A DNA stretch of 64,000 nucleotides from Porphyridium purpureum (GCA_008690995.1 VRMN01000005.1:248001-312000), one strand, 5' to 3'; numbered from the stretch's first letter, positions 50,897 through 61,307 are shown. Notes: generated from the sequence alone by a model not told the origin. Translations and numbers: made by a program.

Positions 50897-51181
50897 CGCC
50901 AGGATGGCTCGCTACCACCACTGTTGCTCTGAACTTCCCCTTCACGCCGCTACCCTCGACCAAGTGAAAAAGAAATACACACGCGCCAAAACGCCACTTC
51001 ATATTGAAACGGTACTACTTTACTATACAGTACGAAACGCGCGCCGATAAACGATCCGAGAAACCGGAAAGATTGTTATCGGTTCAAGGGTGGACGGGAC
51101 GACGTGAAGGGCTGCAAGGATGCGAGGACGTGTGTGGAGTGGACGTGCGAATGAGGCGTCTTGGGTTGACGGTGGGTAGAG
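50897..51181. promoter_or_regulatory. Divergent promoter of NUP93 and RPF1
   Basis: This 285-base region carries GGTACT at 51011 and CAGTAC at 51028, placed about 150 bases before the RPF1 start. The leader next to RPF1 is purine-rich. Confidence 0.45.
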
Positions 51182-52126
51182 ATGAAGATGAAGGAGAAAG
51201 ACGGAGACGGCGCCGTGCGAACGTCCAGGGCGTCGCAGGTGAATGAGGTGAGGAACAAGGCGATTCGGCGTGGGCTGATTGAGAAGGAACGCACGCAGAA
51301 GAAGCGCGACAAGAAGCAGCGACAGGAGGAGCGACGGCAGCAGCGGAAAGCGCTGGGCGAGAGCGCGCCGCCCAAGCTGGTGCCAGATACTATTGATAAC
51401 ACGCGCGAGTATGATGAAACGCTCGTTACGGCAGAGAAGAGTGCAGTGCTGGAGGAGCAACAGCTTCGTGACGAGTTTGCCGCGGTGTTCCAAGGTGAGC
51501 AAACGCCGCACGTGCTGATTACCACGGGACTGAAACCAAAGCAGGTCACGTACGGATTTGTTCAGGAACTCTTGTATGTTATCCCCAATTCCGTTTATTA
51601 TGAACGCAAGAGCTACGACATCAAGGAGGTGGTCAAGTACTCGGCCATGCGCGAGTTTTCAGACGTGCTGGTGGTCAAGGATGACCACAAGCAACTCACT
51701 GCATTAATACACATTCATCTCGCGGCGGGGCCTACGGCAGTCTATCGGCTTTCGTCTTACATTCCCGCGCGCAATATTCACGGACATGGCACCAAGACTA
51801 GTCACCAGCCAGAACTCATCCTGAACCGCTTCACGACTGGGATTGGACACCGTGTGGGGCGCATGCTCGGTGCACTGTTTCCGCACGAGCCCAACTTCAA
51901 AGGCCGCCAAGTGGTAACACTGCACAACCAGCGCGACTTTATTTTCTTCCGCTTTCACCGGTACATGTTCAACGACAAGGGAAGCGGTGCACGACTCCAG
52001 GAGCTGGGCCCGCGCTTCACGTTGAGATTGCAGTCGATGCAGCGCGGCGCATTTGACCGAGACGGCGAGTATGAGTTTGTGAGGCAGAAGAAGGGCAGCG
52101 GCAGCAAGCTGAAATTTTCCATGTGA
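51182..52126 (+). CDS. RPF1: Ribosome production factor 1 (Brix domain, 314 aa)
   Basis: A basic N-terminal tail (residues 1-65) is followed by a complete Brix domain (about 95-300). It has PHVLITTGLKP, VYYERKSYDIKEVVKY, PELILNRFTTGIGHRVGRML, and the RPF1-type block HNQRDFIFFRFHRYMF followed by ELGPRFTLRL. Among Brix proteins this last block points to RPF1 rather than IMP4, RPF2, SSF or BRX1. RPF1 acts in the nucleolus in assembly of the large ribosomal subunit, especially in ITS2 processing. Confidence 0.93.
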   Translation: MKMKEKDGDGAVRTSRASQVNEVRNKAIRRGLIEKERTQKKRDKKQRQEERRQQRKALGESAPPKLVPDTIDNTREYDETLVTAEKSAVLEEQQLRDEFAAVFQGEQTPHVLITTGLKPKQVTYGFVQELLYVIPNSVYYERKSYDIKEVVKYSAMREFSDVLVVKDDHKQLTALIHIHLAAGPTAVYRLSSYIPARNIHGHGTKTSHQPELILNRFTTGIGHRVGRMLGALFPHEPNFKGRQVVTLHNQRDFIFFRFHRYMFNDKGSGARLQELGPRFTLRLQSMQRGAFDRDGEYEFVRQKKGSGSKLKFSM

Positions 52127-52291
52127 GCGAGCCCGCGCCTGCTGGAAGGGGATCTTTGTGTGTCCCCCACGATACTCCGCTTGCCGCGCGAGCGCGACGG
52201 AATGTTTGGTTCGTTGTGGGACCTGGCAATACCTTACTACAGCGTGAAACATGTATTTATCCAACTCGAGATACGAGAAAATCGCGGATTC

Positions 52292-53485
52292 CTACTTTGC
52301 CTGCTTGTACGCCTCTACGACCTCATTCACCAGGTTCTTGGAGCCCAAGATCACCGGCACGCGCTGGTGGACGGCCTGCGGGTTCAGATCCATGATGCGC
52401 TCAGTGCCCGTGGTCGACACACCGCCGGCCTGCTCAATGATGTGCGACATTGGCGCCGCCTCATACAAAAGCCGCAACTTGCCCGTCTTGTTCTTCTTGT
52501 CGCCCGGGTAGCCAAAGATGCCGCCGTACATAAGTGTTCGGTGCACGTCGCCCACCATGCTGCCAATGTATCTCGACGAGTAGCCGCGCTCTTTCCACCT
52601 ACTCAGCATGTCGCGCATGACGGGGTCCCAGTTGGCCTCATTTGCCTCGTTGAACGAATAAATTTTTCCATCCTCCGGGATCTTCATGTCATAGTGCGTG
52701 AGCAGGAATTCGCCGATGGTCGGGTCGAGCGTGAAGCCGTGCACGCCATTGCCAAATGTCAGCACAAGCATGCACGCCGACGAGTACAGGCAGTATCCGG
52801 ACGCCACAAGGTTGGTGCCAGGCTGCATGGTGCCATACATGCACTGCAGCTCGCGCTCCTCGATGCGGTCCTCCCAGTCCTGGGTGAGGCACTCGGCGTT
52901 GTCCTCAAAAATGCCGAAAATCGTACCGGTGGCGATGTTGGCGTCAATGTTGGACGACCCATCCAGCGGGTCGAACACAGCGATGTAAGAGCCGGACGTC
53001 AGCTCATCCACCAAGACGGGCTTATCCTCCTCTTCCGACGCCATGATACCCATCTTGCCCGAGAAGCGCAGCGCGTTCTTGAGCACCTCGTTGGACAGCA
53101 CGTCGAGCTTCTTCTGCTCCTCGCCCTGCACATTGATCGAGCCGCCGCCCTCCTCCAGGCCGGTCAAGTTGCTCAGACCGGCGCGTGCGACCAGCGAGCT
53201 GATCTTCTTGCAGGCGAGCGCAATCGCGGCCATGAGGTTCTCCATGTCCTTGAGGTGGATGAGGTCGGCGTTCTCCATGCCCTCCTCAATGATGAAGCGC
53301 GTGAGCGTCACAGGCGAGGTCTCGGTGGACATCTTTCTGGACGGCTTTGCGGACGTGACCATGCTGAGCGCCGCGGCGGCGCGGCGGGACGTCCTGCGCC
53401 CCGCCGCCGGCGCGGTCCTGGCGGAGGCTGCCCGCGCGCGCACCTCGCCGCAGCCGAGGGCCGCACTGCCCACGAACGCCGCCAT
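52292..53485 (-). CDS. FBP: Plastid fructose-1,6-bisphosphatase (397 aa)
   Basis: The leader MAAFVGSAALGCGEV... is a transit peptide with the red-algal FVG start. The catalytic metal site AVFDPLDGSSNIDANIATG is intact. Directly after GTIFGIFEDN comes the plastid-type regulatory insertion, including C199 and C215, which align with C153 and C173 of pea FBPase, the pair that forms the thioredoxin-f-controlled disulfide. The third plant cysteine (C178) is a methionine here (M220). The enzyme dephosphorylates fructose-1,6-bisphosphate in the Calvin cycle, and light-dependent redox control is expected. ATG at 53485 is used; a few additional in-frame ATGs just upstream are possible. Confidence 0.95.
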   Translation of the reverse strand: MAAFVGSAALGCGEVRARAASARTAPAAGRRTSRRAAAALSMVTSAKPSRKMSTETSPVTLTRFIIEEGMENADLIHLKDMENLMAAIALACKKISSLVARAGLSNLTGLEEGGGSINVQGEEQKKLDVLSNEVLKNALRFSGKMGIMASEEEDKPVLVDELTSGSYIAVFDPLDGSSNIDANIATGTIFGIFEDNAECLTQDWEDRIEERELQCMYGTMQPGTNLVASGYCLYSSACMLVLTFGNGVHGFTLDPTIGEFLLTHYDMKIPEDGKIYSFNEANEANWDPVMRDMLSRWKERGYSSRYIGSMVGDVHRTLMYGGIFGYPGDKKNKTGKLRLLYEAAPMSHIIEQAGGVSTTGTERIMDLNPQAVHQRVPVILGSKNLVNEVVEAYKQAK

Positions 53486-53960
53486 CTGCATCTCACCAAC
53501 TTCCACACACGCGCGACTACGACGTAACCCCTAGCCCACGCTCAGCCCAACCCCGGTCTGCGCACTTTCCCGGAAACTCACCCTCTAACCTCACGATCCT
53601 AAACTCGATCTCTCGTTCTCCCCTACTTTTCCCCCGCGTGCCGACGTTTCATGTACACACTGGCCACGCTCAATCACACGCACACACGCATCCACGCTAG
53701 AGAACGTGCGCGCGGATCACGCGAGCATAGTAGGCCCAGGCGTCCTGTTACGTAAACAGGCTTGGGCGGCGCGCGCTGGTGCATGGCGAATGGACCGCGC
53801 GCACCACACAAATCTCATAGCGCCGTGACGAGATTGCTTGGTAACTGCCCGCGTGTAACCAGGTACAGCGCGGTTCTGTGGGGTACAGCGCGGGGGTACT
53901 GCGGGCACGGCTTGAGCCGTTGGTGTGGCTCGGCGCAGAAGGGATGCGCGCATCGGCGCT
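53486..53960. other. Gap between FBPase and M1 aminopeptidase, GTAC cluster
   Basis: 475 bases holding the FBPase promoter on the minus strand and the 3' region of the aminopeptidase. Three related words lie close together: GGTACAGCG at 53862, GGTACAGCG at 53882 and GGTACTGCG at 53896. Confidence 0.45.
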
Positions 53961-56633
53961 TTATTCGGCGGCGGCTTTCTTCTGCTTCAGCTCCTCCAGC
54001 TGCGACTTGAGCGAGCGCAGCTCCGACTTCTGCTCGTCTAGCTCCTTCTTCACGCCGCCGAGCTCTGCGTCGCCGCCCAGCTTGCGCAGGTACCGCTCCG
54101 CCAGCGCCTCGTCTTGGTTCGTCGCCTGCTTCTCGAACAGACGCAACGCCGCGGCCGCGTGCTTCGTGTCGCCCAGCTGCGAAATCGCACCCGCCGCAGA
54201 CCGTCGGACGTAGTAGTCCGGGTCGTTGCGGATAATGTCCAACAACAGGTACGCACACTTGTCTCGAAGCGGCTTGTCGGCAAATTCGACGCACGTCCCT
54301 AACGCACCCATCAGCGCGCTTCGCGCCGCACGCAATCCTGCCTGGAACGAAATCGCACCATCGGGGGCAAGTTTCGCAAGCGCCTCGTACGCCTCTGGCG
54401 AGCGGAGCTGGCCGAGGCCCAGAATCGCGCCGCGCTTGATCCACACCCACCACGGGTTCCTGGCGTCATCCGTGGCGTACTCGTTCAAGAGCGCCAACGC
54501 GCGCTCCGAATCTCGCTGTGCCCCGAGCCCTTGCAATGCAAACTGCATCGCAACGCGCGGCGTTGAAGCATCTGCACTTCTTACAAAGGCTTCCAAAGTC
54601 TCCGCCACGATGAGGTCGCGCACGGACGCGACTTTCATGACAACAAAATACAGCACACGAGGGTCTTTCTCAAGCTGCAGACACTCGCAAAGTGCGCGCA
54701 CCCCCACATTCGAGTTCACTTTGGCAAGCTGCTCAACAATAAGGCGTCGCTCAAGGAAGCCACTTTCTTGCTTGTACGTGTCTACAATCGCGTTCACGGC
54801 TGTGGAGGAGCCCTGGGCAGCAAGCGCCTCGATGGCAAGCAGACGTGCATACGATGAAGGAGGGTGGCTTGCAGCCCTGCACAACATGGGTAAATCGACG
54901 TCGCTCTGGTCGGGTTTGAAAAGAACCAAGGCGTGAGGATCGAATGCGATTTGCAACGGCTTCTTCGCCAAGTCGGAAAAGCACACGGTTCCACATCCAG
55001 CATTCTTCGATGGATCAAACACGGCCACCTTGTGTGCCCACTGACCTTCGTCGACTTCGACAGAGACAGACAGCTCAAAGGCAAAGAGCTCAATTTTCTT
55101 GGTGGTGTCCACCTGCGTCTGCTTCATCGTCAGGGTCAGCTGGCCACGTTCCATTTCGTACTGAACGCTCACTTTCAGCTTCGGGTAACCCAATCCAAAA
55201 ATCCACTGGTCGAAAAAGCACTCCAGTGAGAGATTACTGACGCGCTCGAGGGCCACACGAAAGTCGTGCGTCTCGACCGTACCCCATGCATTGTCTTTGA
55301 TGTACTTGCGCACACCGGCCCAGAACAGATCATCCCCGAGCATGCCTCGCAGCATGTGAATGCGCCACGAGCCGCCCGGGTACAAGTGCGAGTCAAACAT
55401 CAGCCAAGACGAGTCCCACTGCTTGGTGCTGATTGGTCGCACATAGCGTTCATCAGCTTCACTCATGTACTGGTTCCGCTCCATCCACATGTAGCAGTCT
55501 CGCGTGTCCGCGCCAAACTTGTGCTCTACCCAGCACGCCTCAATATATGAAGCCCACGATTCTTTCAGCCACGCAGAGGCAAAATCCGACATGACGAGCA
55601 GATCACCAAAATACGTGTGGCCCATTTCGTGAACATTCACGCAATCAATTAGCCAGCCGCGTTCCTGGTCCAACATGCCGTCGTGGAGGCACGCGTCGTC
55701 CCACGTGACGAGCGAAATATTTTCCATCGCGCTTCCAACGCCGCCTCCGACCGCAATTTGGTAATACTTTGGCCACGGCAATTCAAAATCAAGCTTGTTT
55801 GTCATCCAGTCAAGCATTTCTCCGGTTCGACCAAAGGACTGTATCAGATGCTCTTCTTTGTAGAACGCACGACTAGCGTAGTAGGCAATCGGCTTACCCT
55901 TGTGATCTCCATCACGAGCTTCGACCAAGTCTCCTACACCCATGCAGATCAAATAACTAGGGCATAAGCAGTCCAGTCTCCAGTGGGAAACTTTCAGGCT
56001 GGGATCTGTTGGATCCGGCTGCTCGGGGCCCTCGGTTCCATTGCATAGTACCGTCCACTCCCTTTGCGTCGTGATGACAAACTCGAGCGTGGTTCTCACG
56101 CTCGGATGATCGATGCATGGGAGCCAGTATCGTGCGCGCTCTGTTTCATGGTCCGTGCACATGAACTTGCCGCGCTGAGGCTCGGACGGAGTCGGGTATG
56201 AAAAACTCATTCCCGTGCGCGGATCGGTGACACTGTAAAACACCTTCACCACGGCGGTCTCGTGCAAGGGCACTGGCTCTGCGAACAAAATGGCGATCAC
56301 CTTGCCATTGTAATCAGTCTGCTGGATGGGATGGGTATCACACTCCACACGCACGGATCCTGAATCGAAATCGACCGCGTGCAGCTTGAGAACACGGCAG
56401 CGCTTCGCGTCTGCACACTTACTCTGCACGCTCACGGCCACACACCCATGCACCTTCTTCTTCTCCAGATCCACATTCAACTCAATCTTCAAATGCATTG
56501 GCTCCAACGGCAGATCCGGGCGGTAATGCTTCTGCCCATCTGGCCTCAATGTGAATTCTCCCCCACCGGATGCCAGCACATCTCCGCCATCGTGCAGCTC
56601 CACTGCGTGCCGCAGCCCACACAAATGCGGCAT
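53961..56633 (-). CDS. M1-family zinc aminopeptidase (about 890 aa)
   Basis: The exopeptidase motif GSAMEN (about residues 300-305) binds the peptide N-terminus. HEMGH (335-339) with the glutamate 18 residues on (E358, in WLKESW) binds zinc. The order is the M1 beta-saddle N-domain, catalytic domain, a small beta domain, and a C-terminal helical part with HEAT-like repeats. It ends in a charged coiled coil (ELDEQKSELRSLKSQLEEL), which is not usual for the family and may serve oligomerisation. Start: the frame is open for a further 30 codons upstream, but that part is encoded by a (GA)n leader repeat, so ATG 56633 is preferred. No targeting peptide is obvious, so the cytosol is likely. Confidence 0.93.
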   Translation of the reverse strand: MPHLCGLRHAVELHDGGDVLASGGGEFTLRPDGQKHYRPDLPLEPMHLKIELNVDLEKKKVHGCVAVSVQSKCADAKRCRVLKLHAVDFDSGSVRVECDTHPIQQTDYNGKVIAILFAEPVPLHETAVVKVFYSVTDPRTGMSFSYPTPSEPQRGKFMCTDHETERARYWLPCIDHPSVRTTLEFVITTQREWTVLCNGTEGPEQPDPTDPSLKVSHWRLDCLCPSYLICMGVGDLVEARDGDHKGKPIAYYASRAFYKEEHLIQSFGRTGEMLDWMTNKLDFELPWPKYYQIAVGGGVGSAMENISLVTWDDACLHDGMLDQERGWLIDCVNVHEMGHTYFGDLLVMSDFASAWLKESWASYIEACWVEHKFGADTRDCYMWMERNQYMSEADERYVRPISTKQWDSSWLMFDSHLYPGGSWRIHMLRGMLGDDLFWAGVRKYIKDNAWGTVETHDFRVALERVSNLSLECFFDQWIFGLGYPKLKVSVQYEMERGQLTLTMKQTQVDTTKKIELFAFELSVSVEVDEGQWAHKVAVFDPSKNAGCGTVCFSDLAKKPLQIAFDPHALVLFKPDQSDVDLPMLCRAASHPPSSYARLLAIEALAAQGSSTAVNAIVDTYKQESGFLERRLIVEQLAKVNSNVGVRALCECLQLEKDPRVLYFVVMKVASVRDLIVAETLEAFVRSADASTPRVAMQFALQGLGAQRDSERALALLNEYATDDARNPWWVWIKRGAILGLGQLRSPEAYEALAKLAPDGAISFQAGLRAARSALMGALGTCVEFADKPLRDKCAYLLLDIIRNDPDYYVRRSAAGAISQLGDTKHAAAALRLFEKQATNQDEALAERYLRKLGGDAELGGVKKELDEQKSELRSLKSQLEELKQKKAAAE

Positions 56634-56927
56634 CTTTCTGTCGCGAATGAAGAACACACCCAAGGCGCCCTTCGATTCTCCCCCTCTCTCTCTCTTTCTC
56701 CTCTCTCTCGCCCGCAACAACAAATCGAGCTCGACGTGTTTCCACCGAGCTTAATGAAATGGACCTATTTACATATAAACTACTGTACCTCCGCAAGTTG
56801 GCTTTCGTGCTCGAACGTGCGAGGACGGCGAGCGTCGAAGAGGAAGAAGTTTGTAGGGGAAGGACGTTAGGAAGACGGCGAGAGAGAAAGAGAGGGACGG
56901 AGGAAGGGAGAGGAGCGTGGGGTCGCG
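56634..56927. promoter_or_regulatory. Divergent promoter of M1 aminopeptidase and thioredoxin-like gene
   Basis: 294 bases with (CT)n at 56685-56710 (GA on the aminopeptidase coding strand), CTGTACC at 56783, and a purine-rich stretch 56825-56918 just before the thioredoxin-like ATG. Confidence 0.45.
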
Positions 56928-57548
56928 ATGCCGGTGTTCGGACGCCCGAAAAATGGGCACCTGCTCGAGTTTTACGGAATCGAGTGCGATCACTGCGTGG
57001 ACATGGAGCCGGTGATCGAGCAGCTCAAGCACGAGACTGGACTGACCATGCGCCGCTTCGAGGTGTGGTACAACGACGACAACCTCCGTCTGCTGCAGCG
57101 CCTGGACACGAACGGGCGTTGCGGTGGCGTGCCGTTCTTCTACAATAAGAAGACGCAGTACTGGATCTGCGGCGCAACCACCTACGCGAACTTCAAAAAT
57201 TGGGCCGAGGATAAGCCGGCCGAGCGGTTTTTGCCTCCGCCAAAGGAGGGCGAGGAGGAGGAGGAGACCAGTAGCTTGGGAAAGGCAAAGTCCTTCATCG
57301 AACGTATCCGCAAGGAAGGTATGGAGCGAATGCAGAGCCGCATGGAGAGTGGCTCAGGCGGCCCCGCGGACAAGGGAGAGGCCCGCGACGGCCCCGGCGC
57401 GTTTGTCCGACCGCAAAGCCAAAACTTGTTTCAGCGCGCGATGCTTGGCTTACCAGGCCGCAAAAGCCACACATCAGCAATAGGACCAGCTCGACGAACC
57501 GCTCCACGTGCATCCGCCGCACTCATCTGCGCAACTAGCGCCCTGTAA
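56928..57548 (+). CDS. Thioredoxin-fold protein with CDHC site (206 aa)
   Basis: The N-terminal half is a thioredoxin-like domain: GHLLEFYGIECDHCVDMEPV carries the CxxC pair C20 and C23, and GGVPFFYN holds the cis-proline. The CDHC active site differs from the CGPC of classical thioredoxins and is nearer to oxidase- or isomerase-like variants. Residues from about 100 onward are acidic, then basic and low-complexity, without a membrane segment. No signal or transit peptide is seen. The redox partner is unknown. Confidence 0.8.
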   Translation: MPVFGRPKNGHLLEFYGIECDHCVDMEPVIEQLKHETGLTMRRFEVWYNDDNLRLLQRLDTNGRCGGVPFFYNKKTQYWICGATTYANFKNWAEDKPAERFLPPPKEGEEEEETSSLGKAKSFIERIRKEGMERMQSRMESGSGGPADKGEARDGPGAFVRPQSQNLFQRAMLGLPGRKSHTSAIGPARRTAPRASAALICATSAL

Positions 57549-57785
57549 AGACCGCCGGTGGATTCGCCCTTAGTGTAGTCGCGTGCGCAGATGTAAATGT
57601 TGAGAATGGTACATCTTTCCTTCCGAATCCTAGCATCGAGCTATCCTCCTTGTGCGAGGTGCGCTTCGTATCGTCAGTTTTCTATATTTTCAAGTTAATC
57701 CTTTTTACATCACCGCCCTATCAAAGGTGAGAGCATGGCTACGCATCACGTCCTACAGCGAGCCATCGAAAGCGTTGCTGTCCCA

Positions 57786-60700
57786 TCACACGCGGTTCAA
57801 GAGCTTCACGCCGCGCAAAAGATCAGTTAGCTCGAGCACCGTCGCTGGAACCTTGCCGTCATTAATAATGTCCTTGCAAAAAAGACCGAGGGCGTAAATC
57901 TCCGCTAAACTGCGCGTGAGTGCTTGTTCCGCACTCTCGTTCACGCGGCTCGGCTCGTCTAGCTCCTCCGCTTTAGCGACGGAATAATCGCTAAGAAGTT
58001 GGCGGAGCATCCGCACATCGTCAGTGTTGCTGCCGATTATAAATACGCCAAGGTTTTGTGGTTTTGTGATTTTCTCAACCCGGCTAGCCACCGCCTTGAT
58101 GGCTTTGGGCTTCATTCCTGCACCGAGAAAAATGCCCAGGCTGCCCGTGGTTTTCTCTCGCATCGACTGCACCAACTCAATCATCTTGCCGGATGGAATC
58201 AACTGCGAGAGCGCGCGGATTTTGAGCTGTTTGGGGACACGAGCAAGTGAGCCGGACAAGCGCAAAAGCAGGTGGCTCTTGCCAACAATCTTTCCATCGA
58301 GCAGATTTGCAATGATGTCCTCGTCGTTACCCGTACGGTACTCTGCGATTCGGCCGTACGCCTTGTCCCAGTCCATGCACGTCTCGACGTCCGTCTGACA
58401 CTTCCACTGCTTGATTGAAAACATGTGCGCTCGGTCTTGTTCGTCGCCAACGTTCGCACCGTCCACCAAACTTTCTTCAAAATACAAGCCCAAGCGCTGA
58501 GCCACCCCGGCCTTGCCCGTGCCGCTCACGGGGCCCCAGCTGATGATGACCGGTCGATGCATCTGTACCGCCAGCCCAAGCGCGGATGCTAGCCCGAGCA
58601 TCCGCTCAAATGCGCTGCCCGACACCTCGGCGAAGATGAGCCCAAACCCATGCCCCCATCGCGAGTTCATGGCTGAATTAATCACCTGCAATGCGCTCAG
58701 AATGTCAGTACGTGATGACTCTAGCTCATTGATGACGTCCCACGGGAGGCCATACGCGTCGTGCAGAACGCGCTCCTCTGCCAGGTCACGGACTTGCTTG
58801 CGTTCCTCCTCGCTCAAATCATCAAGGAGCTTGCCAGATTCGTGCGAAAGGATCGCCTCTATGTGTGTAAAGTCTGGATCCAACACACGATAAAAGTATT
58901 GCGACTCGTGGTTGGCGTACTCAGTTGTCCACGACTGCACGCGCTCCAACGCTAAACTGTTCATCTGTAAAACGTTTCATAGGTCGAGAAACAGTCACGC
59001 ACACCAGGATGCATCCATCGCAAGAGAAGAGTTCATGTGCACGAGTACATACACAATCGCGCAAGGAGACGACGGAGAAAGAAAATCAACAAATGAAGGG
59101 GAAAAATAGAGATAAATCATATAGGTCAGTAGTCAGAAAGAATAGCTTTGAGCGGATTCTGCGGTTCCATGGTCGGGCGCGGACATCTCACTAGAATGAA
59201 ACAAGCGAGCAATCAGCGTACCAGTTTGAAGGAAAAGGCCAAGACGCGAAAGTCACACGCCTGACCAACAAAATGATACGATTCGGCCACAGGCAATAGC
59301 CAGTGAATCGCAAGATCGTTTGCCTGAGTACGAATACCGTACAGCACAACCCAGAAAGAGATGCAACATGGAAGTAAGTCAATACGCATGTTCCTTCTCC
59401 GCGTTCGACGCCAAGCGTGAAGCACTAAGGTGGAGCTCTTCTCCTTCCGGTTTCGACCTCGACCAGCTTGGCCATGGAACAACTCTATCATCGCCAACAA
59501 CTGCTGTTGGGAAAGAGTTTCGAGGTATTCAGACAAGAACAAGCTGTCCGCGTTTCACTGTTGACCACAGAAAAGGCGTACAGCCAATGTCAACTTCTCC
59601 GAACCGGAGCTTCATGAAGGCTGCCGCCGCGCAAAGTCACCATGTCTACGCTCCAAGCGTCCGCACCAGGAACCGGGAGTGAGCAGCTTATTGTTCGAGA
59701 AGAAAGATAAAATTCACGTACCTGTGTTTCCAGCATAGGGCTATCGACCCCGAGCTGATTCGCTTCGCGCGCATCATCGCCGTGGGCGATGTGATGCAGC
59801 TTGTTGAAATTCATGATCCGTTGCTTTAGCCCCGCACGCTCCAGTCGGGTGTATAAATCGGTATCGTCCCATCCATACGTAGTTATTCGTTCGTCGTATC
59901 CGTGAATCTCCAAGAACTTGGACCGCTTCACATAAAAGACTCCATTCAAATGAACCTCATTTTCCGTTCGAGCCGCACGCCAGCTTGTCTTAAAGAATAT
60001 GCTCTCGCCCGCCTCGGCATCAAGCGGATGCGCATCGAAGAAATCTGGTTCCAGCATCGTGTCGCAGTCCACTTTTAGCAAGTTGAGACCGGAAGCAAAC
60101 TTGGCCGCCAGATTGTACGCACGTGACAAAACCCAGTCGTCCTGGTCTTTCACAGAAATGGTGGTGACTCGGTCGTCATTTGTGAGTTCGGCAACGGCCG
60201 GCACCGACAAAAGCCTTTCATTGGTGGACCAGTCGACAAGGATTAGCTCGTCATCGTCGTCAAGCGCGTTCAACCACGTGCCCAGAGATTGAAGCAAGAA
60301 GCTAGATCGATCACGGCAGCCAGCGACCAGCGAGACGTGCGGTGCCGTGACATTTCCTGCTTCGCCCGTGAGTATCTTATTTCTCTTGCGATACAGACGC
60401 TCCATTCGCGCCTTGCGGATGCTTCCAATGGTCCCGCTCGTACTAATATCCTGCCTGAACTTTCGTTCCTTGTACTTTTCAACCTCCAGGTTGGCAGAAA
60501 AATCCTCTGCAAACCCAGTGGACGCGCGGGTATTGTCCAATACGTCAACGCTCCCCACGTCTCGACTCGCGCCCAACGGGCTGGCCGAGCTCGCGCCAGA
60601 AGCGCTGGGCGGGTTTCCTGAGCGCGCACGATCGCGGCGCTGCACCTGCAAGACGAACAGAAATCCCACAACAAAGGGCACGAGCAGAAACACCAATGTG

Positions 60701-60933
60701 AACAGGCGCTCGCGCAACGACGACTTTCTGAGCCCGAGTCTGGCGTCTGCCGCCGCCCAGCGCGCACCCTTCCACGCCGCTGCCGCCGCCGCGGTCACCG
60801 GCGCAGCCTCCGGCACACCTCCATTCCGCGGCGACAGTGGCACTGCCGCTGCCGAACCAACAGCGGCAGCGCCGCCGTCCGTTCCGTGCTTTCTCATCCC
60901 ATCCAACGTGTCCCTGTCGACTGTCACAACCAT
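57786..60933 (-). CDS. Two-domain type II Golgi glycosyltransferase, one intron (about 796 aa)
   Basis: Two exons are inferred: 60933-59722 and 58964-57786, joined in phase 0. Exon 1 gives a cytosolic tail, one transmembrane anchor (LFTLVFLLVPFVVGFLFV, about residues 77-94), a stem, and a luminal GT2/GT7-like catalytic domain with a DxD-like VDCDTM (289-291 region) and GYDERITTYGWDDTDLY (345-361). Exon 2 carries a second domain whose GFGLIFAEVSGSAFERML and LASALGLAVQMHRPVIISW resemble the nucleotide-sugar region of GT23/NodZ-like fucosyltransferases. That second assignment is weak. It probably builds glycan or sulfated polysaccharide side chains in the Golgi. The start at 60933 is the first ATG of the frame. 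If the intron is not real, these are two separate genes. Confidence 0.72.
58965..59721 (-). other. Spliceosomal intron (757 bases)
   Basis: On the minus strand the donor is ACACAG|GTACGTGA and the acceptor CGTTTTACAG|ATGAAC, both good matches to the GT-AG consensus. Joining them keeps the frame. The exon 1 frame otherwise runs on only about 44 codons to a stop. No coding features were seen inside. Confidence 0.7.
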
Positions 60934-61307
60934 CCAACCCTTCTGCCCCACCTTACCACCACCACCTTGCCACCACCACCATTTTCAAAAACACGCACGC
61001 GCGCTTTTCAGTCGAGTGCGCAAGTGAACACCCAACTTAATTAACCCATTTAATAATCTTATCCCAACCTTTTTTTAAAAAGTGTACCGGAAGTACGGCG
61101 CTTCGTGCTGTACCAAAAAGTACAGTGTGAAGAAATTACGTAGAACCGGAAACCCTAGCCGCGACGTTGGGGCTGGCGCTGTTTTGGCGAAATGCGATGT
61201 GGGGGTAGGCGCGCGACGGGCGGCAATGCAGAGAGAGCGAGAGAGAGGGGGAGAGAAAGGGTTACAGAGACGTCTTGGTGGGTTGGTGGCGACTGGGGCG
61301 CGTGGCG
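60934..61307. promoter_or_regulatory. Divergent promoter of the glycosyltransferase and phosphate translocator
   Basis: A dense GTAC cluster occurs at 61083-61127: GTGTACC, AAGTACGG, CTGTACC and AGTACAGTG within 45 bases, about 180-225 bases before the translocator ATG. A (GA)n leader lies at 61224-61260. An AT-rich stretch is at 61035-61080. Confidence 0.5.

Noticed and set aside
52160-53527. 455-codon open frame on the plus strand
   Set aside because: It is the antisense of the plastid FBPase gene. The strong third-position GC bias of the real gene keeps the opposite frame open, and the translation has no domain.
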